Notes: a model not told the origin generated them from the sequence alone. Counted from the stretch's first letter, positions 32,097 to 44,325 are shown. The stretch is 64,000 bases of DNA from Medicago truncatula (GCF_003473485.1 NC_053048.1:35770755-35834754); one strand, 5' to 3'. Numbers and translations are program-made.

Positions 32097-33266
32097 TTAT
32101 TATTAAAACAAATTACCGAAAATTATAGGTCCATCCTTGTACTCGTTTTAAGAAGTCTAAATTAGATGCACCCCTAAATTTACTAATTAAAAGCAAATTT
32201 AAGGACAAAATTTGTTAACCAAAAATGCATTTGATAACCAAAATGACAAACAAAGAGACACGAGAGAATATGTTTTAATATTTTAATACATTCAATAACT
32301 ATAATGTTAATGGGTCACAAATTTAGTGCTCAAAATGATTGTTTATTCAAAATCAATTTATACTTTTTTTTTGTGGTGCAAATATCAAGGGTGATTAAGT
32401 GTATATGTTTGCCATTACAGTAAGTATGATAAGATCACGACGAATCGTCGCGTGAGCCTAACATACTCACTGTAATACCAAACATATATTAAGTTTCTAT
32501 TGTAATAGGGAATAACCTCGCATTTTATGAAAATCGGGACCAAATTGATACCTTCAAAAAAGTGAGGGACCAAGCAGGCCATTAACTCTTTTTTGTATTA
32601 CGGCTATAGACAGACGTTCACATGAAACAACATCATGACAAGCATTTTCAACTATTTATGTTATTTTTATCTTTATTAGTCTTGCACCAATTGATTCAGG
32701 CAATGTTCATGAATCATGTACATCCTTCATAACCACTTATGGAATTATATCAACACTACACAAAGATTCTCAACACAATGGTGAAGAGGGGAATTAGACA
32801 ATTTAGATTATGTAACAACACCCTTACATTTTTGTAAATAATTGATATAATTAATATTTTTACCTAGAACAGCATATTAGAATCAAAAGCTAAAGTTGAT
32901 GATATGGCCGGCAGAATCTATTAAGGATGTTGGCTAGTTGTATTTGGTGTGATTGCTACATCAATGGAGTGTTAATATTTGGACTATTACTTGGTTCATG
33001 TTCAAGTTACTTACTGCCAACTTGTGTTTCATTGATTTAGTTTTGTATTCAAAGTTTAACATCAACGTTGCATGATTGGATATTGTTTTTATTCTGAAGA
33101 AAAAACTATCAAGTAAATAATTAATTGATCTATATGTTGTTTTTTACATTTTTTTTTATTGAAACCCACAGCATCAAAAACAATAAACTATTGTAAAACT
33201 CTTTAAAAGAACCATTTACTAGTCAAGCTGTAGTTGTCAATGGCTAAACAAAGTAAAAGTAATTCT
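32097..33266. other. Duplicated spacer with a small hairpin
   Basis: Matches 46107-47398. Holds the hairpin at 32403-32487. No gene seen. Confidence 0.55.
32403..32487. repeat. Short inverted-repeat element (MITE-like hairpin)
   Basis: Arms ATATGTTTGCCATTACAGTA... and ...TACTCACTGTAATACCAAACATAT pair over about 26 bp, with a second palindrome (CGACGAATCGTCG) near the centre. The copy-2 version is 46413-46497. GTTTGGTA/TACCAAAC ends are common in plant genomes; the family is not identified. Confidence 0.6.
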
Positions 33267-33356
33267 TTGACCTTAAAAATGTTTCAACCCTACATTGCAG
33301 CTGTAGTGAACATAACCAAATGATTTACTTGATGTGGCTATTAATCTCTATATATA
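33267..33356 (+). promoter_or_regulatory. Kiwellin promoter: W-box and TATA
   Basis: TTGACC at 33267-33272 and TATATATA at 33349-33356 (74 bp before the ATG). Between them TTGATGTGGC and CAACCCTACATTG are shared with the 47563 promoter. Confidence 0.6.
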
Positions 33357-33429
33357 CCCTTTGAGAATCCCAATCCATGCATATCAAACACTCAAATACT
33401 CGGAAGAAAAACACAACTAAATAGACAAC

Positions 33430-33990
33430 ATGAAGAGTTTTTGCTCAAAAGCATCCTTTCTTTTTCTAGTTTTTCTGATTATCATGTTGCACTCTGCAGC
33501 CCAACAGTGTCGTCCAAGTGGTAGAATTAAAGGAGAAAAAACTCCTTCCGGACAATGTAACCAGGAGAATGACTCTGATTGTTGTGTACAGGGAAAAATG
33601 TACACAACATATAAATGCTCACCATCAGTATCTACTCACACTAAAGCGTATCTCACGCTCAATAGTTTTCAAGAAGGTGGAGATGGAGGTGGACCTTCAG
33701 CGTGTGATAATCAATATCATTCCGATGACACCCCGGTTGTTGCACTTTCTACTGGATGGTTCAACAACAAGAGTAGATGTCTCAACAAAATTAAGATTAG
33801 TGCGAACGGAAGAAGCGTGGTGGCCAAAGTTGTTGATGAGTGTGATTCGAGAGCAGGATGCGATAAAGAACATGATTATCAACCTCCTTGTAACAACAAC
33901 ATAGTTGATGCCTCTAAAGCTGTGTGGAAAGCCTTGGGTGTGCCTCATGATCAATGGGGTGGATTGGACATTACATGGTCTGATGCTTGA
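33430..33990 (+). CDS. Kiwellin
   Basis: Intact 186-residue kiwellin of the plus-strand clade. The signal peptide (about 1-24) is two residues shorter than in 47563-48129. All ten mature cysteines are present; [18 protein letters not shown] then [15 protein letters not shown], ending [11 protein letters not shown]. It lacks the N-glycosylation sequon of the minus clade (NKIKIS instead of NNITIS). Its last 80 residues are identical to those of the gene at 47563 and the pseudogene at 4475, far more alike than the N-terminal halves, which suggests recent duplication or gene conversion. Secreted; defence-linked by family. Confidence 0.93.
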   Translation: MKSFCSKASFLFLVFLIIMLHSAAQQCRPSGRIKGEKTPSGQCNQENDSDCCVQGKMYTTYKCSPSVSTHTKAYLTLNSFQEGGDGGGPSACDNQYHSDDTPVVALSTGWFNNKSRCLNKIKISANGRSVVAKVVDECDSRAGCDKEHDYQPPCNNNIVDASKAVWKALGVPHDQWGGLDITWSDA

Positions 33991-35196
33991 TATACTCTAT
34001 GTGTTTCATGTAATATAAATTGTATTTTGGTGAGTTTATTTGTTTATAATCTTTTATGTATCATATTTATTAGTTTGTAAGTTTTCTTTATCTTCTTTGC
34101 TATGCAAGTTTTCTTTCAGATGTAAACGATCAAGTTTCATGATGCTTTGATTTGTAAATATTAGCACTACACTTCCATATAAGTTTGAGTTGTTTTACTT
34201 TAGTTTTGATGTGTGAACAATGAATTTGCATATTAGGGTCCGTTTGTTACGGATTAAAATAAAATTGATTTTGACATAAAATAATTTAGAGATTATTTTT
34301 CAGAGATTCTTTAAAAAATCAAAATCTATTTTTTGTTTGTTTACCATGTCAAATATCAAAATGATTTTTAGTTTGTTTGGATACAACTTTCTAAAAGTGA
34401 TATTTTATTATAAAATTCTATAAAGGACACAAAAATATTTTCAAATATAACATGTTTGTCAATCCCATTAGGAACAACACTCACTTCACCTTCTTCTATG
34501 TACACCAATTGATCTACCTGTCAATCCCATGGCAACCTGCATTTTCCAGTCTTCCATTCTGATCATCTTGAAACTTCAAGCTGAGCTAGTTTTTTAGGTG
34601 AAACTATTCTTTTTTGTAGAGTTACTTGCCTTTCAAAATCACCTTGAACCGTTGTTGGCAGGAGCGGGAAGGATGGTATTGTCAACAAGCGGTGCCTGTT
34701 AACATTTTATACTCAAAAGTGATTCACTTGTTAAATATCACAAATCTGCAAGAGAATAAGTGATTCACCTGTTAACCATTGTTGGCATGATTGGGTTTGA
34801 TTTTTTGTGTTTGTTAGTTGTTGGGTTTGATTCATGATTTTTTGGGGTTTCTAATTCATGAATGTTGATGATTGTTTAAATGAAGAATATGAAGATGAGG
34901 AAGAAGATGAAGAAAGTAATATAAATTAGGTGTCGGTGATTCAGAGTTATATGATGAACTTCCTTTATCTAACGGTCTTCTTTTTTATGGGTTTAAAATT
35001 AATAAAATAGGACTAAATTGATGAGACTAAGACAAAGATAAAGGACTATTTTGAAATTTTTAATAAGTTAAGAGACTAAATGATCAATTTAGCCAATTTT
35101 TATTTATTTCCAAATCTTGTTCGGTTTGTTGCTTTTGTAAGACTTTAGTGTTCTATTCTAATACGCCTTGCACTAAATAGAATACTTTCTATGTGT
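33991..35196. other. Spacer downstream of kiwellin, copy 1
   Basis: 33991-34200 matches 5042-5200 and 48130-48370. From about 34237 a stretch starting GGGTCCGTTTGTTACGG looks like the end of some transposon but no partner end is seen. About 35095-35195 matches 5680-5780. No gene. Confidence 0.45.
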
Positions 35197-35205
35197 TAAT
35201 ATATT

Positions 35206-35957
35206 GAGTAAATTACACTCACCTTCCCTTAAAAATGTTTGCATTACACTTCCCCTTCCCTCTTATGTTAAAATATACACTTCCCTCCTCTCTTATTCAA
35301 AATATATTTGAAAATAGTTCACTCCCCTCCCCTAAGAGAAGCTTGAATTATATTCTCCTCCCCTCTTGTGTTAAAATCTACACTTTACTCCCTCAATATT
35401 TTTTTTTTTATTTCTAACAATCAAGCAAAAAAATTAATTTAACACACTTCAAAGAAAAATAGTATTTCAGATCCATTTTAATATAATCAAAATATGAATG
35501 CACATTTTCGCTATTTTTTTTATTAACAAATTCATTAACATTTAATATTAAACTCTAACATAAAACATGAAACAACCCAAAATAAAATTAAAATATGTGA
35601 AAAATTACCAAAGTCGATTAAGTATGATTATTTAAAAGTGAATTTTATACTCCAAATTATAAAATTAATAACAAAATATTTAAATTTAATTATCATTGAC
35701 ATCTAAATTATAAAGAAATTAATATTTTCTCTTAAATGATGGTTCAAAATTATTATATATTATTAAACTATTATTTATGTTATAATAGATTAAAGTGTAG
35801 TGCATGATTAATTATTAAGGGTGATGGTTGCAATTCAAGTATCTCATGGGCGAGGAGAGGAGTGTAAATTTTACTTTTTAAGGAAAGAAAATGTATATTT
35901 TAAAAGAGGGAAGATGAGTGTAATTCAAGCTTCTCTTCGAGAGAGTGTAATCTACTC
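35206..35957. mobile_element. Mutator-like MITE, 752 bp
   Basis: Left end GAGTAAATTACACTC, right end read inward GAGTAGATTACACTC, with further matching inside the arms (GAATTACACTC, AAAATATACACTTCC). TAATATATT (9 bp) at 35197-35205 and 35958-35966. No coding. Confidence 0.88.
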
Positions 35958-36123
35958 TAATATATTTCATTATGTTTTTTTTTAGGGAATATTTCATTAT
36001 GCCTTGTTAAAGAAAAATCGTATAATTTGTTTTCTAATCTAGTTCAAATACAAGATAAGAAAACTTTACTAGAAAACAAAATATGATAACTGTGATAGCT
36101 TGTCATATTCCCTAAAAAAATAT

Positions 36124-37324
36124 GAGTTAATAGTGTTTTTCACCCCTGTAATATATGTTATATTTTGTTTTTTCTCCTATAAAATATTCGGTTTGAATTG
36201 CATCCTTGTAAAAAAAAAAATTTCCGGAAAACACCCCTCCTCCATCCAACTCAGCAAATTCGCTTACGTGGCGCTAATTTGGCTTTTTTTTTTTAATTGA
36301 CCATGTGTAAAAAATATATCCACATCAGATTTTATTTTTAAAAAATAAAAAAATCCAAAAAAATCATAAAAATATTCAGTTTTTTTTTCAAAAATTTGAT
36401 TTTTTTTGAAAAAAAATATTAAGGTTTTTTCCGAAATATAAAAAAAAAAAACAGAAAAATAGTCTTTTTTTTTTTTTTTGGAAAAATCGAAAAAAAAAAC
36501 TATTAAGATTTTTTTCGATTAAAAAGATTTTAAAAAATTCTGGAATTTAATTTTCAAAATACAAAAAAAGTAAATTTTCAAAATAAAAAAAAGGTCAGAT
36601 TTTTTAAAAACATTCTGGAAAAAAATATAATTTTTAAAAATTGGAATACAAATTTAGAGGGTTTTAAAAAAGTCGTGGAAATTTCATTTTTCCTAGAATT
36701 AAGCTTTTCCTTAGAGGAGGTAGAAATCATAAATCTTATATTTGTGGAATGAAATGATTTTTTTCCCAATATTTTTATTAAAATTGTGGAATAAAATTTT
36801 CGAATAAAAAATCTGAATTTTTTCTATATCTGAATCTTTTGTAATTTTGAAAATTTTTTTTTTTTTTATTTTGAAAAATTAAATTCCTGAATTTTTTTTA
36901 AATATTTTTAATTTTTAAAAAAATATGATTATATTTTCTGATTTTTTTCTAATTTTTGAAAAATAAAAAACAAATATGACTATTTTTTTTGTTTTTTTAT
37001 ATTTTGGATTTTTTTAAAATTAATTTTCGATTTTAAAATTTTTGGAAAAAAAAGTAAATATTTTTATGTTTTTTTATTTTTTTAAAATATTTTAAAAATA
37101 AAATCTGATGTGGATATATTTTTTACACATGACCAATTAAAAAAAAAATGAAAAAAAATTGTCAAATCAGCGCCACGTAAGCGAATTTGCTGAGTTGGAG
37201 GGGGGAGAGGTGTTTTCCGGAAGAAAAAAAAAAGTTTTACAAGGATGCAATTCAAACCGAAAATTTTATAGGGGTGAAAACTGAAAATGACCTATATTAC
37301 AGGGGTGAAAAACACTATTAACCC
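36124..37324. mobile_element. Mutator-like foldback MITE, 1.2 kb
   Basis: Left end GAGTTAATAGTGTTTTTCAC, right end read inward GGGTTAATAGTGTTTTTCAC. Arms stay alike for about 200 bp (ATGCAATTCAAACCGAA, AGCGAATTTGCTGAGTTGG, GATGTGGATATATTTTTTACAC). AAAAAATAT (9 bp) at 36115-36123 and 37325-37333. The middle 700 bp is almost pure A/T runs. It ends only about 70 bp before the TATA box of the F-box gene. Confidence 0.9.
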
Positions 37325-37390
37325 AAAAAATATTGATAGCTAGCTTATCATATATTGTGGACCAAGAAACCAAACAACCCTAAAAAGAGT

Positions 37391-37398
37391 CTATATAA
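37391..37398 (+). promoter_or_regulatory. F-box gene TATA box
   Basis: TCTATATAAG, about 155 bp before the chosen ATG. It rules out the in-frame ATG at 37402, which would lie at or before the transcript start. Confidence 0.55.
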
Positions 37399-37545
37399 GT
37401 TTTGCACGACAGTGTATCAGAGAAGAAAAACAAACACAGTTTGCGGTTCTTCAGAAAGAAAAGAAAAAACAAAATTTTGCAGTTGAACGTAAAAGATTTC
37501 TTTAAGGTTTTCCAAACAGACGTGCGTTGCTGCATTCATGTCAAT

Positions 37546-38841
37546 ATGAATATACAATCGGCAAAGTCTATGGCTCTGTCGTCGGTGGTTCTCCCCGATG
37601 ATCTCATCGCAGAAGTTCTTTCCTTCCTTCCCGTTATATTTCTTCTTCGATTTAGGTCTGTCAGCAAGTCTTGGAAAACTCTTATTTCCAATCCTGCCTT
37701 CGTGAAATTGCATCTCAAGAGATCAGCAACACAAAATCCACACTTCATAGTAATCACGTCATACGTCAAACATCTTCTGGGAGGAGGCATTGAAGTGGAT
37801 TACAGTGTTGTTCCATACCCCATGTCCCATCTTATTAAGAACCCGACTGAAACTTTCCCCCTTCTCGTTGATCCTTACTATTTTGTGAGCGACAAAGAAT
37901 GTTGTGCTATAGTTGGTACCTGCAATGGATTGATCTGTTTGTCTGGTGAAAATTACAATCCCACCGACGATTATATAGAGTACTGGCTCCGTTTATGGAA
38001 CCCAGCCACCAGGACAACATCTCCAAAATTTGGCCAATTTGGCGAATTTGGAAAAACTATGGGGCCTCATGGAATGTTCAATTTTAAGTTTGGTTGTGAC
38101 GATTCAAGCGGCACTTACAAGGTTGTGGCTTACCGTTACAATCATATTCAACTGAGAAGTGTCGTGAAAATTATCAGTTTTGGTGATAATGTTTGGAGAG
38201 ATGTTGAAAGTTTCCCGGTTGATCCTCTTGATGTGGACTGCATTTGGGGGGACTATTGTCCGGATGAAGGTGTGTATTTGAGTGGCACTCTTAACTGGTT
38301 GGCTATTCACAATAGCCTCGATTATAATTTTGAGGATATTACAGTTGGTCAATTTGTTATTGTTTCACTTGATTGGAGGATGGAGACATACAATCAATAC
38401 AAGTTGCCTCGTGGGTTTGATGAAGTGCCGTCAAAACGGCCAACAGTTGGTGTGTTGGGGGGCTGCCTTTGTTTTTCTTATTTATACGTAAAAACAGATT
38501 TTGATTTTGTTGTATGGCAGATGAAGAAATTTGGGGTTGAAGAGTCTTGGACTCAACTTTTTAAAATTAGTTACCAAATTCCTGGTGAATGGTTTAATGC
38601 GGAAGATGCAATAAAGTATTGTCAAATGGTACCGTTACTTCTTACGGAGAATGGTCATGTGTTGCTCAAGCTTAGAATCATGCAACAAGGATATGCATCT
38701 CTATATAATTGGAGTGAAAATAGAGAAGATAAAATACAATTTACTGCAAGTAGACCTATTACCAACAACAATATAACTAGAGAAGATGCACGCTTGTGTT
38801 GGGCTATGGATTACGTTGAAAGCTTAGTTTCAATATTTTGA
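37546..38841 (+). CDS. F-box protein with F-box-associated domain
   Basis: Single exon, 431 residues from the ATG at 37546 (a second in-frame ATG at 37570 gives MALSSVVLPDD and is equally possible). The F-box is at the N-terminus (LPDDLIAEVLSFLPVIFLLRFRSV...SWKTLISNPAF), then the plant F-box-associated domain: CNGLICLSG, LWNPATRTTSPKF, YNHIQLRSVVKI, WRDVESFP, SGTLNWLAI, VSLDWRMETY. Such proteins bind Skp1 by the F-box and present substrates to an SCF ubiquitin ligase; the substrate is unknown. A 3-codon upstream ORF (ATG at 37538) sits just before the start. The paralogue at 5850-6480 is broken. The open frame extends upstream to 37402, but the TATA box argues against that start. Confidence 0.9.
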   Translation: MNIQSAKSMALSSVVLPDDLIAEVLSFLPVIFLLRFRSVSKSWKTLISNPAFVKLHLKRSATQNPHFIVITSYVKHLLGGGIEVDYSVVPYPMSHLIKNPTETFPLLVDPYYFVSDKECCAIVGTCNGLICLSGENYNPTDDYIEYWLRLWNPATRTTSPKFGQFGEFGKTMGPHGMFNFKFGCDDSSGTYKVVAYRYNHIQLRSVVKIISFGDNVWRDVESFPVDPLDVDCIWGDYCPDEGVYLSGTLNWLAIHNSLDYNFEDITVGQFVIVSLDWRMETYNQYKLPRGFDEVPSKRPTVGVLGGCLCFSYLYVKTDFDFVVWQMKKFGVEESWTQLFKISYQIPGEWFNAEDAIKYCQMVPLLLTENGHVLLKLRIMQQGYASLYNWSENREDKIQFTASRPITNNNITREDARLCWAMDYVESLVSIF

Positions 38842-40002
38842 AAGTAAGTTGCTTTTCTATGGTTTACTTTACTTGTTTGAACTTATGTTTAGTAGTATAT
38901 GTTGTTTTGTTTTTATTATAATTGATTGAGTGATTATTCATTTTTATGACTGCTTAGGTTAATTGTATTTTTGGATGACTATGAGACTATCTATTTGCTA
39001 TTATTACAGTAATCCATCTCCTTGCTACATTGTACTATTTCATAGTTCGAGAGCTGCAATTTGTCACCATATGTATATGAGCGGTGCAAAGAATTATCTT
39101 TTTTAATTTATTCAAAATTTTATTAGAAAATAGAAATTGCATTCAAGCATGATTCTAAAGATTTACAGTTTCCATCTGCTTGCTTTGTCTAAGATTTATT
39201 GTTTCCTGTTAAAGAAGACAGAAATTCTTGCCAATATACTGTTATTCCTTACATGATTCTGAATAGAACTTATTTGAAAATGTAAGTCTCTTTTTCAGTA
39301 ATTGGGGTTGTAACAGAAATAGATAGTAATGCAGCTGCGCAAGCTAAACCTTATATATATACCTTCAAAAAGCCCATGTGTCATCTCTTTCATGGTTAGG
39401 CTGCTACTAGAGCAAGTCATAAAAAGTCACCTCGGTTCATAGTAATGTACCACAGAAGCTGAAAACAAAACACTCGTTCAAATCAAAATATATCTTGTCA
39501 AATACTCCATAGTTAAAGTATCCATTTTCGAAAAGTATTTACCAAATTGCAGTTAACACTTTCTTGATATTACTAGTACAAAAACTCTACAATAACCTCG
39601 ACAAATACTCGTTGATTTTCCCTTTGTTAATAATTAGCTTTGATATATACCGAAAGGCTTTTATGTAATAAAATCTGAATTCTCAGAATTGTAAGCCGCT
39701 CCTACGACCTCCTTTCCTCTTACTATAGCAGTAAGTTGGTAAATTTATTGTCATTCAATGCCTCCGAGATCACTTACATAGTTTATCACCGCTTCCTCTC
39801 TCGATATGTAGAGGATCGATGAAGCTGTCTAAGCACAACCTAAAATACTTCACAAAATGATATTCAGGAATCAGGATGTTACACAACAGGGGAATCACAA
39901 AATGCTGTAAACATAATAAATTAACTTCTGCAAACTAACAATTCATTTAAGAATTAGAGAGCCTATCCGTACATAATCAGAGGTTGTTATATAAAATCCT
40001 TC
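38842..40002. other. F-box 3' flank
   Basis: Present only in copy 2; the matching part of copy 1 is deleted. No gene seen. Confidence 0.5.
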
Positions 40003-40804
40003 AAATCCCTTGGAGGTTCCTTTTTTCCTTAATATTAGAATTGAACCAAAGATTTTGGTTAATACGAGTGGCTGTTATTCTTATAGTTTTATTACCTGTT
40101 GGGAAATTGTGTTTTGTATTAGCTATTCATGGCGTTAATATGGCAGGAAAGGAAAGTAGGACTGCACAGAGCTGATGCACCAGCATGGAATGCCGCTGTC
40201 GCTCATATCCGAAGGAAGCTGAACTCTGATATGCTCAACCTTGTGGATTTCAATTTTCATTTCTACAGAAATCAGATTCATGAACTCTTTTTGTCGAAGT
40301 ACACTTTTTTTTTTCTGCATTTTGTTTTCCCTTTTTTTGGTTCTGGGTACCATAGATTTCTATGACAATTTCATAGTCGTGTCGGTGTTTATGCATTTAA
40401 GGGTTTGTGATTGACTATATTGTCCAATTAGTAATCTATAAACCATTTTATTAAATCTTGATTATCATTGACCTATTCAATTATTAAGCTTTGTTGATGC
40501 ATTACATGATGTTCAAATGAAAACGTGGCACAATGCACAGAAAATGAGATAAAATTGTGATTGAAGAGGAAATATGGAAGTGCTATTTTCTAGTGTTGTT
40601 TTCAATTGTTAGGAAAAAAATAACTATTGGAATCAATGGTGACAATATAAAAGTTTGCACGATTTTTTTTTTTGCTACTTACAATAAAAGTTTCAGTACT
40701 ACTTCCATAAATGTAAAGAGGCATTTTTTTTTTTTGCTACAATGCTAACGAAACAAAGAGAAAAGAACAGAAGAAAAAAGAAAAACAATTAAAAACTATA
40801 GGAA
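40003..40804. other. Duplicated non-coding stretch
   Basis: Matches 6481-7660 minus the hAT-like insertion. The CCAGCATG target site appears once here (near 40182). A short open piece (WQERKVGLHRAD) may be a worn LINE tail. Confidence 0.5.
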
Positions 40805-41135
40805 AGAAAGTCCCAGCTGCACCCATCTTCAGGGGATACAAGAGACCATCTAGAGGGGAGGCATGGTAAACCATATCATTATCTGAGGAGGCTCCAAGCT
40901 TGGCCAAAAAATTCGCACATTGATTTCTCTCTTTGAGAGTGTGACAAACAATAATATTAGTTTGTTCAATCTAGTCCTTCACGTCTTGAATCAAAACAGC
41001 ATAAACATGAAATTTGGGAGTTGGGTCTTTGACGAGGTTAATACAAAGTAAAGAGTCAGAGTAGCAAACGAGCTCTTCAATCCCCAATTTTGTTGCCAAT
41101 GTTTCCGTTGAGACATGCTTCCGGAAAAAAAATCC
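40805..41135 (-). pseudogene. RNase H-like fragment, copy 2
   Basis: Same relic as 7660-7995, with the same internal stop. Readable pieces: CYSDSLLCINLVKD, FHVYAVLIQDVKD, CHTLKERNQCANFLAKLG. Probably the end of an old non-LTR element or a dead RNase H-like gene. Confidence 0.7.
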
Positions 41136-42483
41136 GCCCCTTACATCACTTGGTGATTGGTGTCTCCCAAAACACTATGAGTACTTTAAGATAGAAAGGC
41201 TTAGTGCAAGTATACACTGTCCAAGTTAAATTGAAGCAAAAACATCTTTTTTATTTAGGCCTAATTCATTATTGGTAAAATAACATTAGTAGTGGTCAGA
41301 TTGTAATCTTGCAATCATACAAGGGACAGTATTTGGAATGAATTTGCAAGCTTTGCATAAATTTATTTATTTATAGAAGCACGTTTCAAGACCTTGTAAG
41401 GTTTATGGAGGAACTGGATGATAAAATTTGAGTTACATTCCTTGGGAATCAAAAGTTTAGCTATCAAGCAGTACTTTTTATAACTATCAAATTGTGTGTA
41501 TTCCATTTTTCTTTTGTTCAAAATTTTGATTAGTAATTGCAATCACTGATCTCTTATGCTACATATGGAATGGAGCTATAGAGCAACCCATGAAAATTGA
41601 TTAAGACTGCTAAAATATAATTTGAACTTCAAAAATATTAGTAGTGATATGGTAGTAAATTTTGTGATTTTTGCTTGTTTTTCTTTTTTTAGATGAACTA
41701 AGAGCAAACAAAGCTCATCATGCTCAAATGACATCCCAACAAGACTGGCACCCCAAAAGAGCATCAATAATTTTCAGTACAATCGAAATAAATTTATTTA
41801 AAAAGGTGAAAATTACAAAACCTTATGGATCCAAACCGAAACTTGCGAAGATTAAGAAAAGCAAAAAATAAGAAGAGAAAATCTATCAACAGGAAAATCT
41901 CTACTCAAAAAGAAGGGAGCAAACTCCACCAAAATACTCCATGGAGGGAGTGTCTATGAGACACTAACAAATCTGCACATCTATTTCCATCTCTATCTCT
42001 ATGAATATGAGAGAGGCCACAAACTGCCGACTTATTTTGCTCGTTTGTGCAAAAAGCCACCTAGCAGTGTCAAAATGAACTAACAAACATACATACATTT
42101 TTGTATAGGTTCTCTTTAAGAAATCAGTAAGGCATCAAATATTTAGAAAATTATATTCTTGTGAATAACCAGACAAATTAGCTTAACTCGGCCGTGATAT
42201 ACAAATATGACATCTAAGGCCATGGAACATATGTTACTTATCAATCATTATTTATAAGTATATATTTCAATAAAGAGAAATTTGCAGTATTGATATAAAA
42301 GCAAATGTTAAATTTAGGATTTGAACTCAATCAATAAAAGTGTGTTGTATTTTCTAAATTTATAACAGAATGGTAACAACAAGTATATATGATACATAGA
42401 CATATGATAAAATAAAAGTACAGAATATGATCACTAAATTAAACCATAGAGACACAAACATGAATTTTAACCTATATATAATA
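41136..42483. other. Spacer, copy 2
   Basis: Matches 8000-9746 without the 472-bp insertion; single GGATCCAAAC near 41826. No gene seen. Confidence 0.55.
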
Positions 42484-43053
42484 TCAAGCATCTGACCATG
42501 TAATATCAAGACCACCCCATTGTTCTTTAGGCACACCTAAAGCTTTCCACACAGCTTTGGAAGCATCAACAATGTTGTTTGGACACGGTGGTTGGTAGTC
42601 ATGCTGTTCATCACATCCCTTTCTAGAATCGCACTCGTCAACAACCATGGCCACGACATTTCTTCCATTAGCACTGATTGTAATGTTGTTTAGACACCTG
42701 CTTTTATGGTTGAACCATCCGGTGGAAAGTGCAACAACAGGAGTGTCATCAGAATGATACTGCTTGTCACATTCTGAAGGACCACCTCCATCTCCACCCT
42801 TTTGAAAACTATTAAGAGTGAGATATGCTTTGGTGTGAGTGGACACTGATGGTGAACATACATAAGTTGTGTACATTTTTCCTTGTACGCAACAATCAGA
42901 ATCATTCTCTTGATTGCATTTTCCTGGAGGAGCTTTCTTTCCTCTAATTCTACCGCTTGGTCGGCAGTTCTGAGCTTCGGAATACACAAAACTTGTAAAA
43001 ATAAGAGTAATAGCCAAGAAAATAAAAGAAACTTTGGGGCAAAATCTCTTCAT
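42484..43053 (-). CDS. Kiwellin
   Basis: Intact 189-residue kiwellin; copy-2 partner of 9747-10316. Signal peptide 1-27, ten mature cysteines, [18 protein letters not shown] block and sequon N123-I-T. The N-terminus ([18 protein letters not shown]) is closer to 554-1123 than to its positional partner, while the C-terminal half is nearly the same as 9747, so some exchange between copies is likely. GKCNQEN replaces GQCNQEN. The TATA box lies 75 bp upstream with paired W-boxes further out. Secreted; defence role inferred from family. Confidence 0.93.
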   Translation of the reverse strand: MKRFCPKVSFIFLAITLIFTSFVYSEAQNCRPSGRIRGKKAPPGKCNQENDSDCCVQGKMYTTYVCSPSVSTHTKAYLTLNSFQKGGDGGGPSECDKQYHSDDTPVVALSTGWFNHKSRCLNNITISANGRNVVAMVVDECDSRKGCDEQHDYQPPCPNNIVDASKAVWKALGVPKEQWGGLDITWSDA

Positions 43054-43127
43054 TTTGTCTATGAAACTCTATGTTTCTCTTTGTTGTTCTTCTCAGTATT
43101 TGATGTTTTGGGACAGATTTTAGTTAG

Positions 43128-43302
43128 TATATATAGATATCTCCTCTTCTGTTTGTAAAGTAATTCGGTTGGTTTTGTAATAACAAACAAAAGAGAAAGA
43201 TATACAGAAGTTAGATTTTGGGTCAAAGGTATCTGTTCTATGATCCTGCTTCTTTTAGTCCAAATGACAAGTACAAAACTACAGCTTCACTTTTGAGGTC
43301 AA
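43128..43302 (-). promoter_or_regulatory. Kiwellin promoter: TATA and paired W-boxes
   Basis: TATATATA at 43128-43135; TTGACC cores (minus) at 43221-43226 and 43297-43302, in the same contexts as upstream of 9747-10316. Confidence 0.6.
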
Positions 43303-43814
43303 AGAACAAGTTCTACACTACCTTGTTTATCAAATGCAATATTTTGAACATAACCGGAACTTATTTTTTGTTATGTTTGAATATTCAGTTTAATGGTAAT
43401 TTGTAGGTTGCTGAAACTTTGTCTTACATGCACACACACACACATGTATATGCATTCTCCAAAAACAAAAAATTGTATATGCATGAAGTGGGATATTGCT
43501 ATTAGTTCTGCTTTCTGTCTTACATGAAATTGTCAATAGCTTGAGAAAGTAACTATCAAAGGATTAATAAAAAAAATGGTCATGCCTGTCTCTATGAGCA
43601 AGCAAAGAAAATACTAATTAAAAAAGATAGTTCGTTTGTAAATATGTCTTAAAATATTATTCTAATCTTTTCAAAGAAAACTGAAGACTTTTATTTTGGT
43701 TGTTAGTAATAGAACTACGTGCTTTCATCTTGTAGTTGTTATTTGGACTAAACATGACAAGTTACGCCTCCTAGCCTTGAGCCTAAAAGAATATTTTCTT
43801 TACCAAATGAAGGA
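43303..43814. other. Shared upstream region, copy 2
   Basis: Matches 10575-11080. Contains a short (CA)n run near 43432-43443. No gene. Confidence 0.5.
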
Positions 43815-44068
43815 GTTCTCTTACTCTATATATATCCATTAAAATCTTAGTCTATATGCATCAATAATTACATGAGAATTGCTGTTGACACATATGCATT
43901 GACTGAAAAACACAAGTAATTTACTCAAATGCTCTTCGGCAGTTCTCTTACTCTATATATATCCATTAAAATCTTAGTCTATATGCATCAATAATTGCAT
44001 GAGAATTGTTGTTGACACATATGCATTGGCTGAAAAACACAAGTAATTTACTCAAATGCTCCTCGGCA
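43815..44068. repeat. 127-bp tandem duplication over promoter and foldback end
   Basis: The stretch beginning GTTCTCTTACTCTATATATATCC at 43815 starts again at 43942. Each unit holds the TATA box, the leader to TAATTRCAT and the first ~68 bp of the foldback element. It arose after that element inserted, and it doubles the TATA box. Copy 1 does not have it. Confidence 0.85.
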
Positions 44069-44262
44069 GTTAATTGCCGAGTTATGAAACCGGCTGCAGT
44101 TAACTGCCGAGGAAAACTTCGGCAGTTAACTGCTGAGGAAACCTCAAACCTGTTTTTTTTTTTTGACAAAAACCATAAATTGTTATTAATAATATTTATT
44201 GATTTTGAATGTTTCAATAATTATTTTGTACGTTTCAAACAATTGCAGTATTATACTTATGC

Positions 44263-44325
<63 letters not shown>

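Larger units (their letters stand above)
5755..34200. repeat. Segmental duplication, copy 1
   Basis: Direct copy of the module at about 37500-48400. Matching blocks read by eye: 5786-6480 with 37519-38219; 6481-8635 with 40003-41835; 9108-11101 with 41826-43840; 28787-29939 with the sequence up to 45180; 31348-31540 with 45913-46106; 32088-34200 with 46107-48370. Gaps are explained by named insertions in copy 1 (6677-7034, 8636-9107, 11102-28786, 31541-32087), a deletion of F-box sequence in copy 1, and a LINE insertion with deletion in copy 2. Both copies share the foldback element, so that element predates the duplication. Confidence 0.85.

Noticed and set aside
32403-32487. MicroRNA precursor
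   Set aside because: The hairpin fits a MITE as well, and no mature sequence or target is recognised; small-RNA data would be needed.
37402-37545. N-terminal extension of the F-box ORF (MHDSVSEKK...)
   Set aside because: The TATA box at 37391-37398 puts the transcript start at or after this ATG; the extension has no family match.
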